Assembly: GCF_045679555.1 (NCBI RefSeq)
Contig: NC_092091.1
Span: forward strand, 84,387,657 to 84,451,656
Reading direction: 5' to 3'
DNA from: Salvelinus alpinus
Taxonomy: Eukaryota > Chordata > Actinopteri > Salmoniformes > Salmonidae
Length of the DNA: 64,000 bases
The translations under genes and the position numbers were made by a program. Numbering within the stretch: position 1 is the first letter of the stretch; each line of letters starts with the position of its first letter. Below the pieces are notes generated by a model. The model saw only the letters and a list, made by a program, of their open reading frames with translations. It made no database searches and had not been told where the DNA came from. Positions 35,194-46,622 of the stretch are shown piece by piece.

Positions 35194-38100
35194 TCAATCA
35201 GAAAAATGTGTCATTTTGGTATAGAATTTTGGAATTTTTGTTTGTGTATAAAGTATTTGGCAACAAGAATTTAAAAAATTAACAATCATTTCAATGGTCT
35301 TGTTATCATTGCAATAGTAACATATTATATCTTTCATGTCAAAAACATGGGTCGTGTTCATAATGGGAAATAAGTATTTTTCAAGGTTTTCCCAAAATTC
35401 TGACACAAATGTACATTAAAGAACAAGTGGGACAGATTCTCACCTTTTCTTCACAGAAAACGCAGATATCATCAACAGCCACAAATTTGGATATCATAGA
35501 ATTACATGGATATACAGTATCTTATGTAACATTTTAAAGTGCACTTCCTTAACTTTGTTTGGTATACAATATTTGTAATTCCTTAACCAGGTATTTATCC
35601 AGACAATGTCAGGAATAATAAGCATGTTCCAGAAACATTTTCCTCTCGGTGGAAGTTGGTTTTGTGAATGAAGAATTTGTCTTATATATTTATTACAACA
35701 AGATTTCTCAAGTAAGCCCACGCCTTCCAATCTGAGTTCTGGATAAACTTTGTGATCATTACCAAAATTAAGATGACATTTCATAAGTGTAGTTAGACCA
35801 CTGGGAACGGCTTTGATCACAGAAATAAACTCCCTGAAAGGTATTGGAAACTCTTTCATTGTTATAAATTGTTCATATGTGAGAATATTACCCTTGTTGT
35901 CGAAAATATCTAGAACAAAGTCATTATTCCTCTCATGCCAGTTGGGGTAGAACAATGACTTATTCCTTACAGTTATGTCTGAATTATTCCACAAAAGAGC
36001 TTTATGAGGGGAAAAATTGTGCAGGAAACATATTTTCCAGGCCATTAAAGCTTGTTGGTGAAACCTAGCCAATTTAGCAGGTAATCTTTCAGGAATATAA
36101 TTACATTTCAGTAAAAATCGAAGACCTCCCAATTTATTAAACACATTATTTGGAATGAAATACCATATTGAGTCAGTATCGAACAAACATTTTTTCAGAC
36201 AGTTTATCTTGAAAGTGTTATTTATGTCACAAAATCCAACACTTCTAGACCGCCTTCAGCTCTTTTGTTAGAAAGGACAGATTTTTTTAGTTTGTGAGAC
36301 TTATTTTTCCAGATGAAGTCAAGAAAGGTCTTATTGATCTCTTTACAAGTAGCTGGATTTACACATAACGATAATGAGGGGTACACAAAGCGAGACAGTC
36401 CCTCTGCCTTGGACAGAAGTACTCTCCCAAGTATAAATATTTAACACAGTCCTTTACAGGAATATTTTCAATTTCTTTATCATCAGAGTCAAATAAACAT
36501 CAGATTTCACATTTAGAAACATTCAGCATTAATCCTGATGCAATAGAAAATGCAGTTATAGCATTAAGGGCGACCTGGTCTTTGTCTCGTAAGAAAAGAG
36601 TAGTATCATCAGCCAGTTGGGAAATTTTGATTTCTTTGTTAAAAATGGTTAAGCCATACAAATTTGCATCATTCAGAATATCTAGAGATAGAAGTTCCAC
36701 AACCAAAATGAATTAAAAAGGCGAAATTGGGCATCCCTGTCGTACACTTCTGTTGATACTAAATCTTTTGGAAGTATTAAGGTTTAGTAGCACAGAACTA
36801 TTTATATCTTTGTAAAACATGCAAATTACTTTAATAAAATTTTCACCAAATCCAAAAAGTTGAAGAGACCTAAAGAGAAATTCATGTTCAATTGTGTCAA
36901 AGGCTTTACAGAAGTCCAGAAATAGGACAACCGCATCTGAGTCAATTGCATCTGAGTAATCTATAAGGTCCAAGACTAAACGAATGTTAGAGCTTATGTG
37001 ACGGCCCTTCATAAATCCTGTTTGAGTCTCATTTATAATGGTATCTATTCCTTTCTTTAATCTTTTGGCATAAACCAGAGCAATCAATTTGTAATCAACA
37101 TTTAATAAAGTAATTGGTCTCCAATTGTCAATGAGAGAAGGGTCTTTATCAGGCTTCGGAATCAATGAAATAAGGCCCTGTTTCATAGTGGAGACCATTT
37201 CCCCATTTTTAATGCAATCTTGAAACATATTGAAAATCGGGTCTTCTAGCAACTCCCAAAACTGTCTATAGAATTCAACTGATAGGCCATCAGAGCCAGG
37301 TGATTTCCCTTTTTTCATTGAATTCAGAGCCTCTCTAATTTCTCCAATTGACACAGGTGAATCGCAAACTGAGTGGAAATCATCCTCAATTACAGGGACA
37401 CAATTCTGAATGTGGCAAATGTAGCTTTCACAACCATCTTCCTGAAATTGAGAGCTGTAAAGGTTTTCATAAAAGGAATTGACAAATTCTGATATTGTAA
37501 TGGGATCTTTGCATAAAACATAGTTAATTTTGAGTGCAGTTATAGATTTTCTTTTGTAGTTTCTCTTTTCAAGTGCAAAAAAGTAACTAGTGTTTATTTC
37601 CCTCTTCAATCCATTTTGCTCTTGACCTTACAAAGGCGCCCTTTGTCAGATCCGTGTAAGTCTGTTCTAATTCTAGTTGTAAAGACCTGAACACAGACTC
37701 CTCTTCTTCAGATAGATTATCTTTCTTTAGAAAACTGTCAAGCTTGCTCATCATCTCCTTTTCTCTATGGTTCTTTAATTGCATCAGCTCTTTGGCGCGT
37801 TTATTGGCTACAACTCTGACTTTATATTTGAAAAATTCCCATCTACTTCCATGACCCAAGTCTTTTCTTTCTAAAATATCTTTATCTGATGATTTGATGT
37901 TTTCAATGAGATCAGTATCTTTAAGAAGTGCATTGTTTCATTTCCAAAACCCTCGAGTGCCTTTTGATTTTTTACTAGCTTGTAAATTCAGGGAAATCAA
38001 GTGATGATCAGAAAAGGGAGCCAACTGATGATCTACATCTATAACAAATTGTAACAAAAAAGGGGAAATTAGGAATAAATCTATTCTAGATTTACATGAC

Positions 38101-38720
38101 ATAGTTTTGTTGGTCCAGGTATAACCCTTAGCATCCGGATTGAAATAACGCCAGGCATCCTCAACACAGAGATCCTTGCATAATTTAGTGATGACATTGC
38201 TATTTTGAAGGCTTTGACTCGTTCTAGGAGGAAAACGATCAACAGATGCATCAGGTGTTTCATTAAAATCCCCTGAAATAATTAGAAAAGCCTCTGAGTA
38301 TTTGTTGTTTAAATCCTGTACTTTCCTGGTAAATTGGGTAAAAAGGGTCTTATTAGGAGCATGTGAGTTATGTCCGTATACATTACAGATGATGAAAATA
38401 GCATTGTCAAGTTTAACAGTTACTATGACCCATCTGCCGTCTTGTGAAGATGTGGATTCTAGAATGTCACCTTTAAACTTGTGAATAAGTGTCAAAACAC
38501 CAGCAGAGTGATTTGATCCATGACTGAAATAGGCCATATCTCCCCATTGTGATTTCCAAAATTTCAAATCACTTTCACCCGAATGAGTTTCCTGAAGAAG
38601 GACAAAATCTGCATTACTGCGTTTACAGTATAAAAATAAAGCTTTCCTTTTTGTAGGATTTCTCAAACCCCTAGCATTCAGACTAACGATATTGAGTGAA
38701 TTGAAAACGAACTCCTGCAT
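35194..38720 (-). pseudogene. LINE ORF2: APE endonuclease plus reverse transcriptase (broken)
   Basis: Starts at ATG 38720 (MQEFVFNSLNIVSLNARGLR). The endonuclease region is open to 37941 and keeps the usual active-site blocks: SLNARG, LLQETHSG, NVYGHN, SGDFNE and FSDHHLIS. A TGA at 37938-37940 (after RGFWK) breaks it. The same frame resumes to about 37600, where a shift occurs. The RT core at 36713-37609 shows GKSPGSDGLSVEFY, LIPKPDKD, NWRPITLLNVDYK, FLDFCKAFDTIEHEF and RQGCPISP. A further stop (36713-36715) precedes LADDTTLFLRD, the catalytic DD box. Another stop at 36500 and further shifts break the C-terminal part (35194-36186). ORF2 cannot make a full protein. Confidence 0.88.
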
Positions 38721-38977
38721 TAAAAAAGAAAGAACACAAATTAGATAACAAGTATTAATATGAACAATAAAACAAAACGGTGAACCTTGAGAGGATTACT
38801 CGACGGAAAACCACTCAGCTGAGGTAGCGGTGGTTAACAGAATAACACATCTATTTACTTCCTTTTCTTTGGCAAGTGTTCATCAGTTGTAGTTCGAACG
38901 GTACATGTATTATTGGCAGTACATTAACTGTACTCATGGTAGTACTCACAGTTCCAATTTGGTTCATGTCAACAGAG

Positions 38978-39658
38978 TTACCCAGTAATCATTCTTCCTT
39001 CGATAAACGCGTGTGGGCCCTTGAACCCCGCCTTCTTTCCCTCTTGTCGCGCCTTCTGTATCAGCGGCCACAGTTTCTCTCTGGCAGCCTGATCCTGCGG
39101 TATCAGAGCTTCTTTGATGCGGAGTTTCTTCTCGTCCAGAAACTTGTTCCCCTTGGCCATTTTCCATATGATGTCCCTGTAATGGCGCATAGTTAAGCGC
39201 AAGATGATATTACGAGGGGGTGCATCAGATCTTCGTTTCCCAAGTCGATGTACCACATCAATCACGTCTCTTAGCCTGTCTTTGATGCATGGTGCCACTT
39301 TTCCCAGGATATGAATAACTACTTCTCTAATATCCTCTCCCTCTTTTACACCTTGGATTTTCAGATTCCACCTGCGAGAGTACCTTTGAAGTTCAGCTAC
39401 ATTCTCACACAGCTCATTATTTTTGGATTGCATTTTCTTCAGCTCATTCTCTAGGAACGTTATCTTTTCCTTGTTCTCGCTCACAATTTTGTGTAGTTGA
39501 TTGACAGTTTCTGACAAATGATCGATCTTCTTTGATGTTTCTTCTGTAGCCCGCTCTATGAGGGACACTTTGGAGAGCGTGGCGTCTTGTTTAGTAGACA
39601 GGGACTGGATTGCAGAGAAAAGTTCCGACATGGAAATGTCGTCTTTTACTTTTTTCAC
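38978..39658 (-). CDS. LINE ORF1: coiled-coil RNA-binding protein
   Basis: About 226 residues. The N-terminal half is a heptad-rich coiled coil (SLIERATEETSKKIDHLSET, ENKEKITFLENELKKMQSKN). The C-terminal half has L1 ORF1p-like RRM and CTD features: RYSRRWNLKIQGVKEGEDI, VHRLGKRRSDAPPRNIILRL and FLDEKKLRIKEALIPQ. It would coat LINE RNA as a trimer. The frame is open further upstream for about 18 codons and then meets a TAA, so the original start is lost or the start is the internal GTG/ATG. The stop is natural (EGRMITG). Confidence 0.8.
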   Translation of the reverse strand: MKKVKDDISMSELFSAIQSLSTKQDATLSKVSLIERATEETSKKIDHLSETVNQLHKIVSENKEKITFLENELKKMQSKNNELCENVAELQRYSRRWNLKIQGVKEGEDIREVVIHILGKVAPCIKDRLRDVIDVVHRLGKRRSDAPPRNIILRLTMRHYRDIIWKMAKGNKFLDEKKLRIKEALIPQDQAAREKLWPLIQKARQEGKKAGFKGPHAFIEGRMITG

Positions 39659-40055
39659 CGGAGGATTTTTACTTGGGGTCTGAGGTAAAGAGGTTGCAAG
39701 GATTTCATCCTGGTCAGTTTAGTTTTTTCTCTTGTTAGAGATCGCGGCTTCTTGTGTATCCATGCAGCTCTGGTCCTCGTTGTGGCTAGCTAGCATGTCA
39801 GCCGTCTTCTGTGAGACTTGGATATTTCGTCTACTTTTGTCTTTCTGTCGTGTTCTTCCCATTCAACTTGACAAAAACTAACTCTAAACTTCTCCCATGT
39901 CCATAAAAAAAGTTATAGTTAGTTTCTTTCAATATTAATAGCCAATATTTGACTGTTAACCACCTAACCCTCAATATTGCTTTGAAGAGCGCGAAAACAC
40001 TCCCTCTCACAGCGACGCCATCTTGGCCTTCCGACAGTAACCAGGGTAACGGGGA

Positions 40056-40540
40056 TACCTAGTCATTTTTGCGTCATCATTGCATGCGATCATCATTCTC
40101 AAAGCCGCTGTTTACTTCTAAGATCACTTTAGCACCGCCCTAAAAACCCGATTCAAATTCGACACAAACCTTCAAATAGGTATGTAATGACACGTTATAT
40201 AAACTCTTTATAGTGTTTTATTTACATTTTAGAGGCGATAAGGTGATAAGTTGGACAGATCGAGTGAAAAAAAGCTATTTCCCACACAACATCTCTCCTT
40301 CTCACTATCATGCATTAGTTTCGCTTCCCCACCCGCCATTTTTAAAAAGACCCGACGGGGCTCATTACCTGTTTGAATTATGCAGAAACGGCCAGCGTTT
40401 AGGTCATGTAAGAGATTCTGTTGGAAAGGGGAGAAATTGTGCTTTACAATGGTATTGACATTACAGTTGATCTGGAAGTATTACGTTTTTGGGGCGCTAA
40501 AATAAGGGCAATTGTACGGACCAAGGCAATGTACGAGTTT
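40056..40540. other. Unassigned sequence right of the LINE
   Basis: CG-containing stretches such as AAAGACCCGACGGGGCTCAT and TTTAGAGGCGATAAGGTGAT lie here. I suspect an interspersed repeat or old promoter but cannot name it; the 81-codon ORF at 40213 has no recognisable domain. Confidence 0.35.
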
Positions 40541-40544
40541 ACGT

Positions 40545-40700
40545 GAGTTTACATTATTGTTGCTCCTATCTAACAGATATCTTGTGTCCTACCTAACCAT
40601 GTATCACTACTGTTGCTCCTATCTAACAGATATCTTGTGTCCTACCTAACCATGTATCACTACTGTTGCTCCTATCTAACATATCTTGTGTCCTACCTAA
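40545..40700. repeat. About 50-bp repeat, 3 copies
   Basis: Unit around ACTGTTGCTCCTATCTAACA then GATATCTTGTGTCCTACCTA. Confidence 0.9.
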
Positions 40701-40719
40701 CTGGTGAACGTGTGGCTGT

Positions 40720-40984
40720 GACCGTGCTGTCAGTGCCTGTCATCACTGTTTGATTTATTTTACTGCAGGTATACTTTTCTGTATTTTTTGTTAATTTCTA
40801 AACACATCGCATGTATACTATACAATCACTTTGTGGATTCAGTCTGAGAGCAGTGAACATGTGACTGTCCTGTCAATGCCTGTCATCACTGTTTGATATT
40901 TTACTGCAGATAAAAACTGAGTCAACCTGAAGTGTGGGTGTCCGTGTGCCTTTCTTCTGGGGGGCTATGTGAAGTTGGTTACAC
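40720..40984. other. Spacer with an imperfect 140-bp duplication
   Basis: CTGTCA(A/G)TGCCTGTCATCAC then TGTTTGAT and TTTTACTGCAG occurs at about 40727 and 40868. The second TTTTACTGCAG looks acceptor-like but I could not connect an exon. Confidence 0.5.
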
Positions 40985-41745
40985 CAGGTGCCTGTACTAC
41001 AGAAACACTGCTAATCCAACAATAGTGCTAGGTGCCTGTACTACAGAAACACTGCTAATCCAACAATAGTGCTAGGTGCCTGTACTATATAAACACTGCT
41101 AATCCAACAATAGTGCTAGGTGCCTGTACTACAGAAACACTGCTAATCCAACAATAGTGCTAGGTGCCTGTACTACAGAAACACTGCTAATCCAGCAATA
41201 GTGCTAGGTGCCTGTACTACAGAAACACTGCTAATCCAACAATAGTGCTAGGTGCCTGTACTACAGAAACACTGCTAATCCAACAATAGTGCTAGGTGCC
41301 TGTACTACAGAAACACTGCTAATCCAACAATAGTGCTAGGTGCCTGTACTACAGAAACACTGCTAATCCAACAATAGTGCTAGGTGCCTGTACTACAGAA
41401 ACACTGCTAATCCAACCAATAGTGCTAGGTGCCTGTACTACAGAAACACTGCTAATCCAACTATAGTGCTAGGTGCCTGTACTACAGAAACACTGCTAAT
41501 CCAACCAATAGTGCTAGGTGCCTGTACTACAGAAACACTGCTAATCCAACCAATAGTGCTAGGTGCCTGTACTACAGAAACACTGCTAATCCAACCAATA
41601 GTGCTAGGTGCCTGTACTACAGAAACACTGCTAATCCAACAATAGTGCTAGGTGTCTGTACTATATAAACACTGCTAATCCAACAATAGTGCTAGGTGTC
41701 TGTACTATATAAACACTGTTAATCCAACCAATAGTGCTAGGTGCC
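40985..41745. repeat. 44-bp minisatellite, about 17 copies
   Basis: Unit AGGTGCCTGTACTACAGAAA then CACTGCTAATCCAACAATAG TGCT. CTATATAAAC variants sit at both ends, and CCAACCAATAG variants in the middle. Confidence 0.95.
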
Positions 41746-41974
41746 TGCACACTTGAATTAAAGGGGAACTACTCTCAAAAATCTACATTTCTTAGATTTT
41801 TCCTAAACCTCAATTGTGGTCTCCTGATGTGGTTTAAGCATTGTTATGTACTTAGAACATACAATTGTATTGGTTTTCTGTTTAAAAAAGTCAGACTGGG
41901 AAAATATAAGAGAAATTTAGAAATCTGTGAATTTCTGACTCAGTTTCTCTGTTTCAATAATAGTAATACTATTA
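41746..41974. other. Spacer between two arrays
   Basis: Single-copy. The ORF running through it into the next array is not supported. Confidence 0.5.
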
Positions 41975-43978
41975 TCCCACTGAACAGTACAACTTGGGTT
42001 GGTCTACTATTATCCTACTGAACAGTACAGCTTGGGTTGGTCTACTATTATCCTACTGACCAGTACAGCTTGGGTTGGTCTACTATTATCCTACTATTAT
42101 CCTACTGAACAGTACAGCTTGGGTTGGTCTACTATTATCCTACTGAACAGTACAGCTTGGGTTGGTCTACTATTATCCTACTGAACAGTACAGCTTGGGT
42201 TGGTCTACTATTATCCTACTGAACAGTACAGCTTGGGTTGGTCTACTGTTATCCTACTGAACAGTACAGCTTGGGTTGGTCTACTATTATCCTACTGAAC
42301 AGTACAGCTTGGGTTGGTCTACTATTATCCTACTGAACAGTACAGCTTGGGTTGGTCTACTATTATCCTACTGAACAGTACAGCTTGGGTTGGTCTACTA
42401 TTATTCTACTGAACAGTACAGCTTGGGTTGGTCTACTATTATCCTACTGACCAGTACAGCTTGGGTTGGTCTACTATTATCCTACTGAACAGTACAGCTT
42501 GGGTTGGTCTACTATTATCCTACTGAACAGTACAGCTTGGGTTGGTCTACTATTATCCTACTGAACAGTACAGCTTGGGTTGGTCTACTATTATCCTACT
42601 GAAACGTACAGCTTGGGTTGGTCTACTATTATCCTACTGACCAGTACAGCTTGGGTTGGTCTACTATTATCCTACTGACCAGTACAGCTTGGGTTGGTCT
42701 ACTATTATCATACTGAACAGTACAGCTTGGGCTGGTCTACTATTATCCTACTGAACAGTACAGCTTGGGTTGGTCTACTATTATCCTACTATTATCCGAC
42801 TGAACAGTACAGCTTGGGTTGGTCTACTATTATCCTACTGAAACGTACAGCTTGGGTTGGTCTACTATTATCCTACTGAACAGTACAGCTTGGGTTGGCC
42901 TACTATTATCCTACTGACCAGTACAGCTTGGGTTGGTCTGCTATTATCCTACTGACCAGTACAGCTTGGGTTGGTCTACTATTATCCTACTGACCAGTAC
43001 AGCTTGGGTTGGTCTGCTATTATCCTACTGACCAGTACATCTTGGGTTGGTCTACTATTATCCTACTGAACAGTACAGCTTGGGTTGGTCTACTATTATC
43101 CTACTGACCAGTACAGCTTGGGTTGGCCTACTATTATCCTACTGAACAGTACAGCTTGGGTTGGTCTACTATTATCCTACTGAACAGTACAGCTTGGGTT
43201 GGTCTACTATTATCCTACTGAACAGTACAGCTTGGGTTGGTCTACTATTATCCTACTGACCAGTACAGCTTGGGTTGGTCTACTATTATCCTACTGAACA
43301 GTACAGCTTGGGTTGGTCTACTATTATCCTACTGACCAGTACAGCTTGGGTTGGTCTACTATTATCCTACTGAACAGTACATCTTGGGTTGGTCTACTAT
43401 TATCCTACTGAACAGTACAGCTTGGGTTGGTCTACTATTATCCTACTGACCAGTACAGCTTGGGTTGGCCTACTATTATCCTACTGAACAGTACAGCTTG
43501 GGTTGGTCTACTATTATCCTACTGAACAGTACAGCTTGGGTTGGTCTACTATTATCCTACTGAACAGTACAGCTTGGGTTGGTCTACTATTATCCTACTG
43601 AACAGTACAGCTTGGGTTGGTCTACTATTATCCTACTGAACAGTACAGCTTGGGTTGGTCTACTATTATCCTACTGAACAGTACAGCTTGGGTTGGTCTA
43701 CTATTATCCTACTGAACAGTACAGCTTGGGTTGGTCTACTATTATCCTACTGACCAGTACAGCTTGGGTTGGTCTACTATTATCCTACTGAACAGTACAG
43801 CTTGGGTTGGTCTACTATTATCCTACTATTATCCTACTGACCAGTACAGCTTGGGTTGGTCTACTATTATCCTACTGAACAGTACAGCTTGGGTTGATCT
43901 ACTATTATCCTACTGAACAGTAGAGCTTGGGTTGGTCTACTATTATCCTACTGAACAATACAGCTTGGGTTGGCCTGT
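41975..43978. repeat. 38-bp minisatellite, about 52 copies
   Basis: Unit CTACTATTATCCTACTGAAC then AGTACAGCTTGGGTTGGT. GACCAGT variants are scattered. An 11-bp internal duplication of CCTACTATTAT occurs in three units (about 42090, 42785, 43825), each in the same longer ORF context, which suggests block copying. Confidence 0.95.
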
Positions 43979-44149
43979 AACAAGTAAATAAAGAGTAAAA
44001 AGTAATTAAAGAGCAGCAGTAAAATAACAATAGCAAGACTATATACAGGTGGGTACCTGGCTCTCAAGAGAAGACAGACTATGTGCACACAGCCCACAAA
44101 ATGAGGTGGAAACTGAGATGCACTTCCTAACCTCCTGCCAAATGTATGA

Positions 44150-44380
44150 CCAGTTAATTCATACTGTATGTTGTAGTCTGTCAAAGAGGGGAATCACAGA
44201 CTGATCTCAGTTAATTCACACTGTATGTTGTAGTATGTCCAAGAGGGGAATCACAGACTGATCTCAGTTAATTCACACTGTATGTTGTAGTCTGTCCAAG
44301 AGGGGAATCACAGACTGATCTCAGTTAATTCATACTGTATGTTGTAGTCTGTCCAAGAGGGGAATCACACAGACTGACAG
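44150..44380. repeat. 57-bp repeat, about 4 copies, downstream of SRCR gene 2
   Basis: Unit GTTAATTCATACTGTATGTT then GTAGTCTGTCCAAGAGGGGA then ATCACAGACTGATCTCA. A single remnant lies at 61255-61285 next to SRCR gene 3. Confidence 0.88.
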
Positions 44381-44388
44381 CCTGTAAT

Positions 44389-44394
44389 TTTATT
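44389..44394 (-). terminator. Poly(A) signal of SRCR gene 2
   Basis: AATAAA on the minus strand within CTTTTAATAAAATTACAGG. The same context is kept at 61296-61301 for gene 3. It gives a 3' UTR of about 1.1 kb for gene 2. Confidence 0.65.
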
Positions 44395-44684
44395 AAAAGC
44401 ATTCAGTTAATTACATGGCAGTTTAGAGAGCAACATCATAACAATAATCTACATCATAATCTATATCATAACATTTATAATCAATAACATCATTATCTAT
44501 ATACTACTAACAACATCATAACAATAATCTACATCATAATCAATATCATAACATTTATAATCAATAACATGAGAGGTAAACAACAACAACAAACCCCTTT
44601 ATAATTTTTTTTTTCAAATTACAAAGAATGACCAGATGATTATAATAATATATGGACTAATAATGGAAACACTTCAAGATAAAA

Positions 44685-44995
44685 ATCTAAGAGACACTAA
44701 ATAAGATAAAGAATCTAAGAGACACTAAATAAGATAAAGAATCTAAGAGACACTAAATAAGATAAAGAATCTAAGAGACACTCAGTAAGATAAAGAATCT
44801 AAGAGACACTAAATAAGATAAAGAATCTAATAGACACTAAATAAGATAAAGAATCTAAGAGACACTCAGTAAGATAAAGAATCTAAGAGACACTAAATAA
44901 GATAAAGAATCTAATAGACACTAAATAAGATAAAGAATCTAAGAGTCACTAAATAAGATAAAGAATCTAAGAGACACTAAATAAGATAAAGACTA
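44685..44995. repeat. 28-bp minisatellite, about 11 copies
   Basis: Unit GAATCTAAGAGACACTAAAT then AAGATAAA. The gene 3 counterpart (61985-62090) has about 3 copies. Confidence 0.92.
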
Positions 44996-45074
44996 AAGAC
45001 ATTAAGACAAAAGCAAAAAGCAATACAGTCTGGAACACAAGTCAGATGTAATTGAGCTACTCTCTTCAAATAAT

Positions 45075-45310
45075 TAAAACCCCATGTTACCCAAAACCCC
45101 ATGTTACCCAAAACCCCATGTTACCCAGAACCCCATGTTACCAAAACCCCATGTTACCCAAAACCCCATGTTACCTTGAACCCCATGTTACCAAAACACC
45201 ACGTTACCCAAAACCCCACGTTACCCAAACCCCATGTTACCCAGAACCCCATGTTAGCCAAAACCCCACGTTACCCAAACCCCATGTTACCCAGAACCCC
45301 ATGTTACCCT
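45075..45310. repeat. 17-bp minisatellite, about 13 copies (SRCR gene 2 3' UTR)
   Basis: Plus-strand unit CCCCATGTTACCCAAAA; the mRNA strand is G-rich (GGGTAACATGGGGTTTT). It corresponds to the roughly 65-copy array at 62153-63255. Confidence 0.93.
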
Positions 45311-45530
45311 GGTGGTAAAAACCAAACTAAAAGGAATAATGGTGGTTGCAGTCACTCCTTTTAGATTTCTTCCAAGGTTCTAGAAAGATAAACTCATTCT
45401 GAACTTGTTATTAAAATTAGAACCACTTCAGGTTTGTCACCACATTTTAAACACCAGTCCACTGCTGACCATCGATTTAAAACACAAAACTGACCTAAGA
45501 TCAGCATGTAGGGTCAGCTTCATTCTACTC

Positions 45531-45665
45531 CTACTCCGTCCCCTGGGCTGCTCTCTCCTCTCCCGGTCCAGCTTCAGCTCTGGAGCTCAGAGAGACCATC
45601 TCCATGGCATTGACGTCAAGATCCATGCTGCTCACCCTGTTCACTCTCTTCTGCCTCCTGGTGGG
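45531..45665 (-). CDS. SRCR gene 2, last coding exon (cytoplasmic tail)
   Basis: Minus strand. The acceptor CTCCCTAG gives a start at 45665; phase 0 matches the preceding exon. It encodes 44 residues: PTRRQKRVNRVSSMDLDVNA, MEMVSLSSRAEAGPGEERAA, QGTE, then TAG at 45533-45531. The basic RRQKR stretch right after the membrane span is a stop-transfer signal. There is no tyrosine, so no ITAM or ITIM. Serines near VSSMD and VSLSS could be phosphorylated. Gene 3 has the same exon at 63477-63611. Confidence 0.85.
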   Translation of the reverse strand, partial: PTRRQKRVNRVSSMDLDVNAMEMVSLSSRAEAGPGEERAAQGTE

Positions 45666-45792
45666 CTAGGGAGACACAGCACCAACAGTCAGACATTTAC
45701 TCTCTAGTATCTCCATTCTCTCTCCCTCCCTCTCCCCCTCACCCTCTCCCTCTAGTTTAAATGACTTGTAACGTCTGAGTAAATGTCTTTAC

Positions 45793-45881
45793 CTTGTAGT
45801 ACAGGTAGGAGGTGGTGATGGCTGTCAGTAGGAGCAGCAGCACTACAACGTGTCTGATGATGAAGGCTGGCAGAGGAGAGG
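45793..45881 (-). CDS. SRCR gene 2 transmembrane exon
   Basis: Minus strand, acceptor TCTGTTTGCAG, donor GTAAAG. It starts in phase 1, ends in phase 0 and encodes SPLPAFIIRHVVVLLLLLTA then ITTSYLYYK: a single hydrophobic span of about 20 residues with a Tyr-rich cytoplasmic edge. It makes the product a type I membrane protein. It is identical or nearly so in gene 3 (63735-63823). Confidence 0.87.
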
Positions 45882-45984
45882 CTGCAAACAGAAACACCTT
45901 TGATGAGGGGACTGATCATCATCAGATAGATCTGTGGGAAATCTGTCAATGACAAAGTTATAAGTATGGTTCATGTTCAGTTAC

Positions 45985-46086
45985 CTGTGATGGTGAGGGA
46001 GAGGAGATCACTCTCAGAGAAGAAGTTATGAGAGAAAACATAATTGTCATAAACACAGCTGTAGTGGTAGTGAGTAGAGACGTTCA
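45985..46086 (-). CDS. SRCR gene 2 half Ig-like exon
   Basis: Minus strand, acceptor TGTTATCTCAG and donor GTAACT, phase 1 to phase 1, 34 residues: VNVSTHYHYSCVYDNYVFSH then NFFSESDLLSLTIT. YSCVYD carries the second Ig cysteine and the following strands end like an Ig-like domain. The first half with the other cysteine is not found upstream; instead there is a Tc1 remnant (46305-46610). The frame stays open further 5' to 46159, but only this acceptor matches the phase of both neighbours. An N-glycosylation site NVS precedes the Cys. It could be a truncated Ig exon kept by a fortuitous acceptor. Gene 3 has the same C-terminal half at the window edge. Confidence 0.65.
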
Positions 46087-46270
46087 CTGAGATAACACTC
46101 AAATACAAAAGCATTCTGGGATATTTAACTTGTATTTCATTCCTACTTGACTGAGTGATCTATTTTGCAAAGCAGACTGACAAGCTAAACAGTCATCATG
46201 AGAGGTGCAGAGGAAGTTGTATGAATGAAGGAAATCAGTTGAATATAATTATAATATGTTGATATTTCCT

Positions 46271-46304
46271 GAGCAGATCACTGTGAGTCCAGGAAGGAGA
46301 TATA
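46271..46304 (-). pseudogene. Duplicated tail of the SRCR3 exon
   Basis: Minus-strand TCCTGGACTCACAGTGATCT then GCTCAG repeats the end of the exon at 46623-46670. Here the donor reads GAAATA instead of GTAATA, so it cannot splice. It adjoins the Tc1 remnant. Confidence 0.75.
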
Positions 46305-46610
46305 ATACATGGACAAAAGTATGTGGAACTCAGCAGTGAGTTTTACAACAGAGGATTATTTTTACGCTCTACGTGGTTCAACACTCGGCGGTCCGTTCTG
46401 TCAGCTTGTGTTGTCTACCACTTCACGGCTGAGCCGTTGTTGCTCCTAGACGTGCCACGTTAAGTCACTGAGATCTTCAGTAAGTCCAATCTACTGGCAA
46501 TGTTTGTCTATGGAGATTGCATGGCTGTGTGCTCATTTCAGCTACACATTGCTGTGTGGCTGAAATATCAGAATCCACAAATGTCCACATACTTTTGGCC
46601 ATATAGTGTA
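46305..46610. mobile_element. Internally deleted Tc1-like element
   Basis: Ends: TACATGGACAAAAGTATGTG on the left and CCACATACTTTTGGCCATAT AGTGTA on the right, in inverted orientation. The subterminal sequence CAATGTTTGTCTATGGAGAT is kept. It is the same family as 739-800 and 53503-54076. No transposase. Confidence 0.8.
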
Positions 46611-46622
46611 TCTTGTTATTAC

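Larger units (their letters stand above)
34955..40055 (-). mobile_element. L1-type LINE, about 5.1 kb, near full length but disabled
   Basis: Minus strand. The 5' end near 40055-40020 includes CAAGATGGCGTCGCTGTGAG, a YY1-like motif typical of L1 5' ends. ORF1 and ORF2 follow. The 3' end has AATAAA and an AT-rich AATCAAATCAAAT tail at about 34960-35000. ORF2 has APE endonuclease and reverse transcriptase regions but several stops and shifts. I could not identify target-site duplications. The clade is L1/Tx1-like by domain order and RT motifs; the exact family is unknown. Confidence 0.88.
44395..45530 (-). other. SRCR gene 2 3' UTR (with two arrays)
   Basis: It runs from the stop codon at 45531 to the AATAAA. 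It contains the GGGGT-type 17-bp array (45075-45310), the 28-bp array (44685-44995) and AT-rich ATCATAACAATAATCTA motifs (44425-44570). All three are shared with gene 3 but in different copy number. Confidence 0.65.

Noticed and set aside
40213-40458. 81-codon plus-strand ORF
   Set aside because: The sequence looks like a dispersed repeat; no domain, splice partner or promoter could be seen.
45985-46159. Longer Ig exon from the CACTCAG acceptor at 46151-46153
   Set aside because: From that acceptor the phase-1 join to SRCR3 would read GTC AAG TAG; only 46086 fits both neighbours.
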